Shown here in pieces: positions 1 to 8,500 of a stretch of DNA of 12,110 nucleotides. The number at the start of each line of letters is the position of its first letter. The stretch's first letter is position 1. The position numbers and the translations under genes were made by a program. The notes beneath the pieces are model-generated. The model made no database searches. It was not told the DNA's origin and saw nothing but the letters and a program-made list of their open reading frames with translations. The DNA lies in contig DATHBT010000157.1 in NCBI GenBank assembly GCA_035295985.1, positions 1 through 12,110 of the forward strand, read 5' to 3'. The DNA is from JAIVGV01 sp035295985. Its GTDB lineage: Bacteria; Acidobacteriota; Blastocatellia; Pyrinomonadales; Pyrinomonadaceae.

Positions 1-66
1 AGGGATGAGGGATAAGCAGGAAGAAGTTGTCTTTCCTTCATCCCTCATCCCTCCGCCTTCATCCCT
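1..66. repeat. CATCCCT heptamer repeats with inverted copies (hairpin)
   Basis: CATCCCT occurs at 39-45, 46-52 and 60-66, all in one 7-bp register with the 53-59 unit diverged. Bases 1-13 are the exact reverse complement of 40-52, so the stretch can fold into a 13-bp stem with a 26-nt loop. The array may continue to the left of the window. It lies upstream of the small membrane protein gene. It could be a simple-sequence or palindromic intergenic repeat, or the terminator of a gene outside the window. Its role is unknown. Confidence 0.6.
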
Positions 67-179
67 TCAATGGCGCGGCGTGCCACTTTCGTGGAAGTTT
101 AGTTATAGGCCCGCGACGTTGTTCGACTAACATGCGCCGAAACATTGGCACAGTTCTGTTCAAAAAAGGGGGAACGTAA

Positions 180-479
180 ATGAGTTCGACAGCGACACAA
201 GCCAGCAGATCGGGCATGACCACCGGTTCCGGCCCGGCCGAGGCCGAGCAGCACTCCGAGGGCGTCATCGCCCGCACCATCGAGCAGCAGACGGCGAAGC
301 TGCCTTCCGACATCTTCCTGTGGGCCGCCGCCGGCTCCATCGGTGTCTCGGCGATCCTGCAGCTATCGGGCAAGCAGAAGGCGAGCCTGTTCGTCGGCCA
401 GTGGGTCGCGCCCTTCCTGCTGCTGGGCGTCTATAACAAGATCGTCAAGGTGTCAGGATCGGATCGCGTCACGCCTTAA
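180..479 (+). CDS. Small two-helix membrane protein, function unknown
   Basis: This is a 99-residue protein with no recognised catalytic or binding motif. Its N-terminal 40 residues are polar and probably disordered or cytoplasmic. They are followed by two hydrophobic segments at about residues 45-62 and 70-86, with a short basic turn (GKQK) between them and a short basic/polar tail. The ATG is supported by a purine-rich GGGGGA (168-173) six bases upstream. The gene stands alone and is followed at once by a strong intrinsic terminator, so it is probably monocistronic. No clear sigma70 promoter is visible upstream. Short proteins of this type, with a TIEQQTAKLPS-like segment before the first helix, look familiar from acidobacterial genomes, but I know of no assigned function. 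Existence as a gene is well supported; the role is open. Confidence 0.8.
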   Translation: MSSTATQASRSGMTTGSGPAEAEQHSEGVIARTIEQQTAKLPSDIFLWAAAGSIGVSAILQLSGKQKASLFVGQWVAPFLLLGVYNKIVKVSGSDRVTP

Positions 480-515
480 GCGGCGCGCGTAACGAACGAA
501 CGCGGGGAAGGTTTC

Positions 516-553
516 GCGCGGGCCGGTGTGTAGCCGGCCCGCGCTTTTTCTTT
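516..553 (+). terminator. Rho-independent terminator after the small membrane protein gene
   Basis: A perfect 11-bp GC-rich stem pairs 516-526 with 534-544 around a 7-nt loop. It is followed by TTTTTCTTT at 545-553. It lies 37 bp after the stop codon of the 180-479 gene. Confidence 0.9.
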
Positions 554-659
554 CACGACGGATCGTCTAAGATCGCGCGAGCCGACTTTTCGACATCCGA
601 CTCTCCCCGCGGCCAGACCCTAATCAGAACTCGCGGACGCCCCGCATGTGTGCAGGATC

Positions 660-1898
660 ATGAAACTTCGCACGCCGACTCTCGCCTTCGCCGCCGCGCT
701 GCTCCTCCTCTCCGCTTCGCCCCGCGCCGGGGTCGGCCGCGCCGGGGACGACGCGGGCCGCGCACAAGAGCAGCCTTCTCAAGAGCGGCCCGCCCAACAG
801 CCGCAGCAGCAACAGCCCGCGCCGCTGCTCACGCCGCAGCCCACGCCGACGCCCGCGCGGCCCGAGACGGTTGACGAAGACGAGGTCTTGAACGTCGAGA
901 CCAGCCTCGTCAACGTCCTCTTCAACGCCGCGGATCGCAACCGCCGGTATGTGACGGCCATCAGGCGCGAGGACGTGCGCGTCTTCGAGAACGACGCGCC
1001 GCAGGAGATCACGGCCTTCCAGCACGAGACGAACCTCCCCGTCTCCATCGCCATCCTCATCGACGTCAGCTTCTCGCAGGCCATCGCGCTGCCCGACGCG
1101 CAGCAGGCCGCCAAGCGTTTCGTCAACTCCATCCTGCGGCCCGGCCGCGACGAGGTGGCCGTCCTCTCCTTCGCCGGCACGACCACGGTCGAGCAGGACC
1201 TGACCGACAACGCCATCCGCCTGCACCGCGCCATCGACAGCGTTGAGATTGAACCGCCGGCCGACAAGGACACGTTTTTCGAGTACCAGGAGGGAGAGCG
1301 CGCCGAGGTCGTGCCGGCGCGCAACGACCTGTTCGGCCTGCCCGGCTCGACCGCGCTCTGGGACGCCGTCTGGGCCGCCTCGACCGAGCTGATGGCGCGC
1401 GCGCCGCGCAACGCACGCCGCGCACTGATCGTCCTCTCCGACGGCGACGACACGACGAGCCGCGTCCGACGCGAGGAGGCGGTTCAGGCGGCGGTCAAGG
1501 CCAACACGGTCATCTACACCATCGGCTTCGAGCCGGATTGCGATCCCTGCCCCTTCGACAAGAAGGCCCTGCGCCGCCTGGCCGAGGAGACCGGCGGACG
1601 CGCCTTCTTCCCCAAGCGCACGGCCGAATTCGACACCGCCTTCGGCCAGATCGAGCACGAGCTGCGCACGCAGTACCTCCTCTCCTACGTCCCCACGAAC
1701 CGCGAGCGCGACGGCAGCTTCCGCCGCATACGCCTCGACATCACCAACCCCGAACTCCGCAAGCAGAAGATCAAACTGACCTACCGCGAGGGCTACTACG
1801 CCCTGCCGCCGCGCCCGCGGCCCCCGCGCCGCACGGACGCGCAAACCGAGACGCAGCAGCGCCTCAAACGCCCGCCGCGCCGGCCGCGGAAGAATTAA
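660..1898 (+). CDS. Secreted VWA-domain protein (VWFA-related Acidobacterial domain type)
   Basis: The predicted product is 412 residues. A signal peptide occupies about residues 1-25 (MKLR, then a run of Ala/Leu). A Gln/Pro-rich, low-complexity linker follows (about 35-75, ending in PTPTP). Next is a conserved beta-rich segment with a VFENDAPQEITAF-like stretch, then a von Willebrand factor A domain (about 127-340). All parts of the metal-binding MIDAS motif are visible: DVSFS with D135, S137 and S139; T231 in PGSTALWDA; and D261 in LSDGDD. Two close cysteines (294, 297; CDPC) sit in the VWA domain. The C-terminus is basic and Pro/Arg-rich. The order matches the family defined in Acidobacteria (TIGR03436); its ligand and function are unknown. 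I chose ATG 660 because the signal peptide begins there; an in-frame GTG at 648 would add four residues. Ribosome-site support is weak for both starts (AGGA at 654-657 is only 2 nt from the ATG). Confidence 0.88.
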   Translation: MKLRTPTLAFAAALLLLSASPRAGVGRAGDDAGRAQEQPSQERPAQQPQQQQPAPLLTPQPTPTPARPETVDEDEVLNVETSLVNVLFNAADRNRRYVTAIRREDVRVFENDAPQEITAFQHETNLPVSIAILIDVSFSQAIALPDAQQAAKRFVNSILRPGRDEVAVLSFAGTTTVEQDLTDNAIRLHRAIDSVEIEPPADKDTFFEYQEGERAEVVPARNDLFGLPGSTALWDAVWAASTELMARAPRNARRALIVLSDGDDTTSRVRREEAVQAAVKANTVIYTIGFEPDCDPCPFDKKALRRLAEETGGRAFFPKRTAEFDTAFGQIEHELRTQYLLSYVPTNRERDGSFRRIRLDITNPELRKQKIKLTYREGYYALPPRPRPPRRTDAQTETQQRLKRPPRRPRKN

Positions 1899-1918
1899 AG
1901 CGGGCAGTGGTATAAGGG

Positions 1919-1959
1919 AAAAGGCAGCGCCGCTTGCCCGGCGTCCCGCGCCTTTTTTA
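1919..1959 (+). terminator. Probable terminator after the VWA gene
   Basis: AAAAGGC (1919-1925) can pair with GCCTTTT (1949-1955), and an inner CGCCG/CGGCG stem sits inside it, separated by an asymmetric internal loop. The T-run at 1953-1958 supplies the U-tract. It starts 20 bp after the VWA stop codon. The imperfect stem makes this less certain than the other terminators in the window. Confidence 0.55.
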
Positions 1960-1963
1960 TACT
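1934..1963 (+). promoter_or_regulatory. Candidate sigma70 promoter for the M1 peptidase operon
   Basis: TTGCCC (1934-1939; 4 of 6 to TTGACA) and TATACT (1958-1963; 5 of 6 to TATAAT) are separated by 18 bp. The -10 element begins at the end of the terminator T-run and the -35 element lies in the hairpin loop. Start of transcription near 1970 would leave a 5' leader of about 110 nt before the TTG start at 2082. The motif match is moderate and there is no experimental support. Confidence 0.45.
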
Positions 1964-2070
1964 GTCGGCGTTCCCGTGATCAGCAGTCGAAGTCGCACAA
2001 GCCCTCCGGCCCGCTCCCTCAAGCGGGGCCGCCCGGTTCGCGCTGACCTTTATAGGAGTTCGCACGCCGA

Positions 2071-2075
2071 AAGGA
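2071..2075 (+). promoter_or_regulatory. Ribosome binding site favouring a TTG start
   Basis: AAGGA at 2071-2075 is 6 nt from TTG 2082 but 15 nt from the in-frame ATG 2091. The spacing favours the TTG. Either choice leaves the signal peptide core intact. Confidence 0.55.
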
Positions 2076-2081
2076 CGTTCC

Positions 2082-4466
2082 TTGCCCACCATGCCCGCAA
2101 AACATTTCCGCGCCCTCGTCGCCCTGTCGCTCTGTCTCTGTCTCACGGCCCCGGCCTTCGCGCAGTCGAAGTCGAACCCGGTCGATAAGTTCCGCCAGCT
2201 CGAAGAGATTCTGCCGACGCCGAACACAGAGCGCGCGGCCTCGGGCGCGCCCGGCCGCGGCTACTGGCAGCAGCGCGCCGATTACAACATCAAGGTCGAG
2301 CTGGACGACGCCCGCCAGCGCATCAGCGCCACGGAGACCATCACCTACTTCAATAACTCGCCCGACGCGCTTCCCTATCTGTGGCTGCAACTCGATCAGA
2401 ACATCTTCGCACGCGAGTCCGACGCCAACCTGACCGCCGCCGCGCCCTCGTTCGAGCAGACGCCCTACCGCACGATTGATTCCTTGCTCGCCCGCCGCGA
2501 CTTCGAGGGCGGCTACCGCATCACGGCCGTGCGCGACGCGGCCGGTGCCCCGCTCCGTCACACGATTGTCAGGACGATGATGCGCGTCGATCTGCCGCGC
2601 CCGCTCGCGCCGGGGCAGTCCACAAGTTTCTCGGTTGACTGGAACTACAACGTCAGCGACCAGCGGCGGCTGGGCGGCCGTACGGGCTACGAGTTCTTCC
2701 CGAAGGACGGCAACTACCTCTACGAGATCGCGCACTGGTTCCCGCGCATGGCCGCCTACAACGACGTGTCGGGCTGGCAGCACAAGCAGTTCTTAGGCTC
2801 CGGCGAGTTCACGCTGGAATTCGGCAACTACCGCGTCGCCATCACCGCGCCCGACGATCACATCGTCGCCTCGACCGGCGTCCTGCAAAACCCGAACGAA
2901 GTCCTGACCGCGCAGCAGCGCGCGCGGCTCAGGCAGGCCGAGACCGCTAAGAACCCTGTCCTCATCGTCACGCCCGACGAGGCGCGCGCGAACGAATCGC
3001 ACAAGCCGACGGGCAAGAAGACCTGGGTTTTTCACGCCGAGAACGTCCGTGATTTCGCCTTCGCCTCCTCCCGAAAGTTCATCTGGGACGCGCAGCTTCA
3101 TAACGTCGAGGGCAACCGCGTGATGGCGATGTCCTACTACCCGAAGGAGGGGAACCCCCTGTGGGAGCGCTACTCGACCCACTCGATCATCCACACGCTG
3201 AACGTCTATTCCCGCTACTCGTTCACCTACCCCTACCCCGTCGCCATCTCCGTCAACGGCCCCGTCGGCGGGATGGAGTACCCGATGATCTGCTTCAACG
3301 GCCCGCGCCCCGAAGAGGACGGGACCTACACGGCGCAGACCAAGTACGGCCTCATCTCCGTCATCATCCACGAGGTCGGCCACAACTACTTCCCGATGAT
3401 CGTCAACTCGGACGAGCGGCAGTGGACGTGGCTCGACGAGGGGCTGAACACTTTCCTCCAGTACCTCGCCGAGCAGGAGTGGGAACAGAACTACCCTTCG
3501 CGCCGCGGCGAGCCGCGCAACATCACCGGCTACATGCTCTCGCCCGATCAGGTTCCCGTGATGGTCAACTCGGAATCGCTCCTACAGTTCGGTAACAACG
3601 CCTACGCCAAGCCCGCGACCGCACTGAACATCCTGCGCGAGACGATCCTCGGCCGCGAGCTGTTCGACTTCGCCTTTAAGACCTACTCGCAGCGCTGGAA
3701 GTTCAAGCGGCCCATGCCGGCCGACTTCTTCCGCACGATGGAGGACGCCTCGGGCGTCGATCTCGACTGGTTCTGGCGCGGCTGGTTCTACTCGACCGAC
3801 CACGTCGATCTCTCCGTCGAGCGCGTCCGCCTGTTTACGATCAACACGCAAGACCCCGAGGCCGAGAAGGCCCGCCAGCGGCAGGAGCGCGCCGAGCGGC
3901 CGACGACGCTCTCGCAGGAGCGCAACCGCGCCCTGCCGAAGCGCACCGATCAGTACCCTTCCTTGCGCGACTTCTATAACGAGTACGACGAGCTGGTCGT
4001 CACCGAGCGCGACCGCGCCGAGTACCAGAAGCTTTTGCAGACCTTGACGCCCCGCGAGCGCGAGCTGTTGCAGGCGGGCCTGAACTTCTACGTCGTCGAT
4101 CTCAAAAACGTCGGCGGCCTCGTCATGCCCGTCATCCTCGACATCGAGTACGCCGACGGCACGCGCGAGACCGTGTACATCCCGGCGGAAATCTGGCGCT
4201 ACAACCACGAGGAGGTGTCGAAGCTGATCATGACACCGAAGGAGATTCGCTCGATCCTCCTCGACCCGCGCGAGCAGACGGCCGACGCCGACATGGCGAA
4301 CAACAGCTTCCCGCGCCGCCCCGTCAAGACGCGCTTCCAGCTCTTCAAGGAGGAGCGCCGGGAGAACCCGATGCAGTTGCTTGAGCGCAAGCAGCCGGCC
4401 GCCGTCGAGCAGCAGGCGACGCCGACGCCCGCGCCCTCGCCCACCCCGACGCCGCGCAACCCGTGA
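2082..4466 (+). CDS. Secreted M1-family zinc metallopeptidase
   Basis: The 794-residue product starts with a signal peptide (about residues 1-27, ending AFA before QSK), so it is exported to the periplasm or surface. The N-terminal half is the beta-rich M1 substrate-side domain. The catalytic domain is intact: a GGMEY exopeptidase-type motif at 396-400 in the place of the classical GxMEN; zinc site H430-E-V-G-H434 followed after 18 residues by E453 in WLDEG; and a likely transition-state tyrosine Y508 in the AYAKP stretch. M1 enzymes remove N-terminal residues from peptides, so a role in using external peptides is likely, but the true substrate is unknown. After about residue 580 there is a charged Arg/Glu-rich segment, another folded region, and a disordered Pro/Thr tail (TPTPAPSPTPTP). 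The TTG start is chosen from the AAGGA site upstream; ATG 2091 is the alternative. The stop is 8 bp before the next gene's ATG, so cotranscription with the downstream genes is very likely. Confidence 0.93.
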   Translation: MPTMPAKHFRALVALSLCLCLTAPAFAQSKSNPVDKFRQLEEILPTPNTERAASGAPGRGYWQQRADYNIKVELDDARQRISATETITYFNNSPDALPYLWLQLDQNIFARESDANLTAAAPSFEQTPYRTIDSLLARRDFEGGYRITAVRDAAGAPLRHTIVRTMMRVDLPRPLAPGQSTSFSVDWNYNVSDQRRLGGRTGYEFFPKDGNYLYEIAHWFPRMAAYNDVSGWQHKQFLGSGEFTLEFGNYRVAITAPDDHIVASTGVLQNPNEVLTAQQRARLRQAETAKNPVLIVTPDEARANESHKPTGKKTWVFHAENVRDFAFASSRKFIWDAQLHNVEGNRVMAMSYYPKEGNPLWERYSTHSIIHTLNVYSRYSFTYPYPVAISVNGPVGGMEYPMICFNGPRPEEDGTYTAQTKYGLISVIIHEVGHNYFPMIVNSDERQWTWLDEGLNTFLQYLAEQEWEQNYPSRRGEPRNITGYMLSPDQVPVMVNSESLLQFGNNAYAKPATALNILRETILGRELFDFAFKTYSQRWKFKRPMPADFFRTMEDASGVDLDWFWRGWFYSTDHVDLSVERVRLFTINTQDPEAEKARQRQERAERPTTLSQERNRALPKRTDQYPSLRDFYNEYDELVVTERDRAEYQKLLQTLTPRERELLQAGLNFYVVDLKNVGGLVMPVILDIEYADGTRETVYIPAEIWRYNHEEVSKLIMTPKEIRSILLDPREQTADADMANNSFPRRPVKTRFQLFKEERRENPMQLLERKQPAAVEQQATPTPAPSPTPTPRNP

Positions 4467-4469
4467 GGT
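4465..4469 (+). promoter_or_regulatory. Ribosome binding site deciding the start of the DUF6702-like gene
   Basis: GAGGT at 4465-4469 overlaps the stop codon of the M1 gene (TGA 4464-4466) and lies 5 nt before ATG 4475. This makes ATG 4475 a better start than the in-frame GTG at 4463, which would overlap this site. Confidence 0.65.
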
Positions 4470-4474
4470 CTGAC

Positions 4475-5014
4475 ATGAAAACGGAGAGACGCGCGCCGCG
4501 CGCCCTCGCGCTCACGCTCGCCGCCCTCGCCGCCGCGACGCTCTGTGCGCCGCGCGCCGGGGCGCACAAGTTCCACACGAGCTTCGCCGAGGTGAACCAC
4601 AACGCCGAGGCCGGCACGCTCGAAGTCACGCTCCGCACCTTCCCCGACGACCTGGAAGCGGCCGTGCGCCGCCGCGCCCCGGCCGCGCGCGAGTCGTCCG
4701 GCGAGAAGGATCGTGCGAAGGGGTTCGAGGAGCGCGTCGCGGCCTACGTCGCAGAGACGTTCCAGTTGAAGAGTGCGAACGGCGATCCGATCAAAATCGC
4801 TTGGGTCGGCATGGACGCGGGCGCGGACTCAGCCTGGCTCTACTTCGAGGCGCGCCTGCCCGCCGAAGCCGGCGACCTGCGCCTCAGCAACCGTTTCCTC
4901 TTCGACCTCTTCGACGATCAGATCAACCTCGTCAACCTCAAGTCGAACGGCAAGCGCACGGCGCTGCGCTTCGAGCGCGGCAAGACGGGCTTCCAGACTG
5001 TCAGTCTCAGGTGA
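4475..5014 (+). CDS. Exported DUF6702-like protein
   Basis: The 179-residue product has a signal peptide (about 1-30: basic MKTERRAPR, then Ala/Leu-rich, ending AGA). The mature protein would begin HKFHTSFAEVNHN. That opening, plus the following LEVTLRTFPDDLEAAV stretch and a C-terminal half of alternating strands (WLYFEARLP, LSNRFLFDLFDDQINLV), is typical of DUF6702 as I recall it: a small exported all-beta domain of unknown function. I chose ATG 4475, with GAGGT 5 nt upstream, over GTG 4463. It follows the M1 peptidase by 8 bp, and similar M1/DUF6702 pairs are, to my memory, common in Bacteroidota. A functional link to the peptidase, such as a partner or chaperone, is an inference. The family call is from sequence recognition only. 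Confidence 0.8.
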   Translation: MKTERRAPRALALTLAALAAATLCAPRAGAHKFHTSFAEVNHNAEAGTLEVTLRTFPDDLEAAVRRRAPAARESSGEKDRAKGFEERVAAYVAETFQLKSANGDPIKIAWVGMDAGADSAWLYFEARLPAEAGDLRLSNRFLFDLFDDQINLVNLKSNGKRTALRFERGKTGFQTVSLR

Positions 5015-5041
5015 CAGGCCCGGCGCGCCGCCGCAACCGCC

Positions 5042-5464
5042 ATGAAGTCGCACACCAGACGCCTGACCTTCAACGTCCCCGGGCGCATGGGCTTCGTCAA
5101 CATCACGCGCGAGGTGGAGCGCGAGGTCGAGTCTTCCGGCGTCCGCGAGGGCCTGGTGTTAGTCAACGCGATGCACATCACGGCCAGCGTCTTCATCAAC
5201 GACGACGAGCCGGGGCTGCACGAAGACTACAAGCGCTGGCTCGAATGGCTCGCGCCGTTCGACCCAAGCCCGGAGAAGTACCAGCACAACCGCACGGGCG
5301 AGGACAACGGCGACGCGCACCACAAGCGGCAGATCATGGGCCGCGAGGTCGTCGTCGCGATCACGGAAGGCAAGCTGGACTTCGGCCCTTGGGAGCAGAT
5401 TTTTTACGGCGAGTTCGACGGCCGCCGCCCGAAGCGTGTGCTCGTGAAGATCATCGGGGAGTGA
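5042..5464 (+). CDS. yjbQ: YjbQ/UPF0047 family protein
   Basis: The 140-residue product has the usual full length of the family and its conserved marks in order: H45-I-T47 followed by FINDDEPGL (52-59) and D62; YQHN (80-83); DNGDAHHK (88-95); a glycine-rich turn ITEGKLDFGPWEQI (107-120); and EFDG (124-127). No signal peptide is present, so it is cytoplasmic, unlike the two exported proteins before it. Family members have been linked to a weak secondary thiamine-phosphate synthase activity, but their physiological role is not settled. It begins 27 bp after the DUF6702-like gene with no clear Shine-Dalgarno sequence. It is probably the last gene of the M1 operon, because a strong terminator follows. 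Family assignment is confident; enzymatic role is not. Confidence 0.93.
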   Translation: MKSHTRRLTFNVPGRMGFVNITREVEREVESSGVREGLVLVNAMHITASVFINDDEPGLHEDYKRWLEWLAPFDPSPEKYQHNRTGEDNGDAHHKRQIMGREVVVAITEGKLDFGPWEQIFYGEFDGRRPKRVLVKIIGE

Positions 5465-5506
5465 GCGGGAGCCCGGCGGGGCTGCCGGCGGGGGAAGTTG
5501 ACGGAT

Positions 5507-5558
5507 AAAAGGTGGGCGGGGCCGGCGTGTTGATTCACGCCGGCCCCGCCCACCTTTT
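5507..5558. terminator. Bidirectional terminator between converging genes
   Basis: A perfect 23-bp stem pairs 5507-5529 with 5536-5558 around a 6-nt loop. The stem begins with AAAA and ends with TTTT, so each strand gives a GC-rich hairpin with a U-run. It lies 42 bp after the YjbQ stop on the + strand and 40 bp after the end of the subtilase gene read on the - strand. It can therefore serve both converging units. Confidence 0.92.
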
Positions 5559-5598
5559 GCCCCTGTCAGGGCGGTTGATGAATTAACCGAAGATCGGC

Positions 5599-8500
5599 TT
5601 ACCGGATGCGGGTCACGGAGCCGGTCAGCGGGTTGATGGTGAAGCGCATGACGGTCGTCGTCGTCTGCTGGAGCGTGCCGCCGACCGTCGTCCCGCCCGC
5701 CGTCGAGCCGCCGCCGGAGGTCGTGCCGGCCGAGGCCGTGCCGCCGTTAGTGCCGCCCGCGGAGCTTGTGCCCGAGGCGTTGGCCGTGTCGGGCATGTGG
5801 CCGTGGATGGCGACCGAAACGTCGAACATCTCACCGACCGGGTTGGCGAACTGGAGCCTGCGCGCGGCGCTCGTCTCGCCGGCCGCGAGCTTCTGGTCGG
5901 CGCCGGCCTGCGCCGTGTAGCCGAACTCGGCGGGCGTCGAGACGCCGTCGCCGCTGTTGTCGGCGTTCGTCACCTTCACCTTGCCGCTCCGGGAGCTGAT
6001 CGAGGTGATGGTGAACCGGAGCGGGGCGAAGACGTCCGTGTTCGAGACGTTCTTGAGCGTCTGGTCGTACTGGAAGACGCCCCCGGCGAGGCTGACCGTG
6101 TTGTCGACCATCGCCCACTGGACGAGCGAGGTGACGTCCGCCCCGACTCGGCGATCCACGACGACCGCGCGCGCGGCACTCGCCGGCCCTTCGATCAGGC
6201 CGTGCTCGACCGGGAAGAGGCCGACGACGCGGTACTGGTACGCGCCGTTGCCGCGCCCCGCCACGTTGAACGCGGTCTGAGCGGACGGCACGTCGGCCAG
6301 CGTCGCCCACGTCGCGCCGTTGTTGCCCGACTCCTGCACGCGGAACTTCGCGGGCGCGGGCGTCGAGGCGTAGCCGTAGGAGAGCTGGTAGCTGCCGTCG
6401 ATGTCGGTCGGCGGGTTGCCGGCGAACTCGTTACCGGAGACCGCGCCCATCGTCGGCGCGACGGCCGTGAAGGTGGGCCGGACGGCGCGGAACTGGAAGG
6501 GCATCCGCAGGGTCTGCCCGCCGTCGGCGCGCGCCGCCGTCACGTACCACTCGATCTGCGTCGGGTCGGCCGGCACGGACTCGCCGTTGACGCTGACGTT
6601 GACGCTGAAGCTGGCCGAGCCGTTCGCGGGCACTTCGACCTCGGAGACCGGCTCGCCGGCCGCGTTCGTAAAGCTCACCGTAACGCCCGCGGGCACGTTG
6701 CGCACGGCGGAGGAGCTGAGGCGATAGACGCCCGCGCCCGCGCCTTCGCGGATGTCCGTGATCGTGACGGCCTGCGACTTCGCGGCCGTGCCGATGACGC
6801 CGGCGACGGGGACGGCCCCGAAGCTGTGGCTGCCCAGGAAGTCAGGGTTGCCGGGGCTGGTCTGCACGAACACGCCGTGCGAGCGCGCCGCAGGCTCGCC
6901 CTCGGTCATGTCGATCTGCCCGGTGCCCATGAGGGCCTTGGCGTTGGCGGCGGCGAAGGCGTCAACCAATCCCGCGCCCTGCTGGTTCAGGGTCTGCGTG
7001 CCGTCCGCGACCGGCGTGCCGTCGGCGCGGCGCAGGTTAGTGGCCGTGTTCATGACGGCGGCGCGGATCATCGAGGGAGTCCAGGTCGGGTTCTTCTGCT
7101 TGACGAGGGCGACGACGCCCGCCGTCATCGGCGAACTCATCGACGTGCCCGAGGCCGAGATGTAGCCGGTCGGATCGAACATCGTCGAGGTGTTGGTGGC
7201 GACGCCGCCGACGCGCACGGTCGCGGAGAGCACCGAGACGCCGGGGGCGGTCACGTCCGGCTTGATCATGCCGAAGCCGTTGACCATGCCCTTCGAGCTG
7301 AAGTCGGCCATGTCAGGCTCGAAGATGAGCGCCTTGTTGATGCGAATCTGGTTCGCGGAGACCGCGCCGAAGGCCGTCGAGCCGATGGCCTTCTTCAGGT
7401 ACTCGCCGTTGGCCTTCGAGAGGCCGACGACGGGGACGGTGGACTTGCGGGCGGTGGCGGCCGTCAGCTCGCCGTCCACGTTGTTGTAGACGATGACGGC
7501 GATGGCACCCTTCGCGACGGCGAAGGCGGCCTTGTTGGAGAAGAGGCCCGTGCCGGCGGCGACCGGCGACTCGGGCGGGGTGTTGACGCTGCCGCCGCGC
7601 TCGATCAGGGCGATCTTACCGCGCACGGAGTCGGGCACCTGATCGGGCGTCTCTGCCCAGGCGCAGAAGACGTAGTTGGCGGTAATGTCCGACAGGATCG
7701 GCGCGCCGCCTTCGAGCGGGAAAATCTTCATGTCCTTGCGGTTCTCGCCGCCGATCTCGTCGAGCTTGTTCGGGGCCGAGCCGGGGTCGAGGTTGGCGCC
7801 GACGGTCAGGACGCGGCGGCCTGCGCCCGGAGCGCCGATGGTGCCCTCGCCCGTCGGGTTGGTCGGCGTCGGGCGGCCGGAGTTGCCCGCGGAGGCGACG
7901 ACCGTCGTGCCCGCGAGCGTGGCGTTGTCGGCCGCGACCGAGGTCGCGCCGTTCGGGTTGTTCGAGGTGTCGCCGAGGCTCATGTTGATGACGTGGGCGA
8001 CGGGCTTCGCCGCGCCCGTCAGCGTGAACGGACGCACCGCGTCCTCCATCGCCATGATGATCGAGGCCGCCTGGCCGGAGCCGACGGTGGAGAGCACCTT
8101 GTAGCCCATGATCTTGGCCTGCGGCGCGACGCCGTGAATCTTCACCTCGTCGCCCGTGAGCGGCAGGCCGTCCGGCCCCGGCGCTTCCGAGAGGTAGCCG
8201 GCCGCGATGCCCGCGACGTGCGAGCCGTGGCCGAAGTCGTCCGTCACAGCGCCCGCAGTGTAGTTCATGTAGTAGGTCACCTTGCGGTTCGAGTTAGCCA
8301 TCGAGGGGCCGACGCCGAACTGCGGGGGCGTCGGGTCGCCGCCGAACATCGGGTGCTGCCACTCGACGCCCGTGTCGAGGATCGCGATGTTGATGCCCTG
8401 GCCCTCGAAGCCGCCGGTCTGGAGCGCGTCGCCCATCTTGACCTGGGGCGGCTTGCCGTAGAGCGAAGGCGCGCGCGTGTACTTGACGCCGTTGTCGAGG

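Noticed and set aside
1..66. CRISPR array
   Set aside because: The repeated units are 7 bp and tandem, without spacers of constant length; no cas gene is present.
59..373. A 104-codon frame on the - strand opposite the small membrane protein
   Set aside because: It overlaps the better-supported + strand gene, which has a ribosome site, two helices and a terminator, and it extends into the heptamer repeats.
624..1844. A 406-codon open frame on the - strand, opposite the VWA gene
   Set aside because: The + strand frame has a signal peptide, a full MIDAS motif and the family layout. The - strand frame is biased and shows no domain.
4801..5508. A 235-codon frame on the + strand overlapping the DUF6702-like and YjbQ genes
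   Set aside because: It overlaps two genes with family-level matches in other frames. Its product is Arg/Pro/Gln-rich with no recognisable feature, and it runs into the terminator hairpin.
5599..5700. T9SS-type C-terminal sorting domain in the large subtilase
   Set aside because: The terminal strand contains an NP pair in a strand-like context, which recalls T9SS tails. The YPNP-type motif and the usual ~80-residue fold are not evident and the phylum is not a typical T9SS carrier, so I report only an unassigned shared tail.
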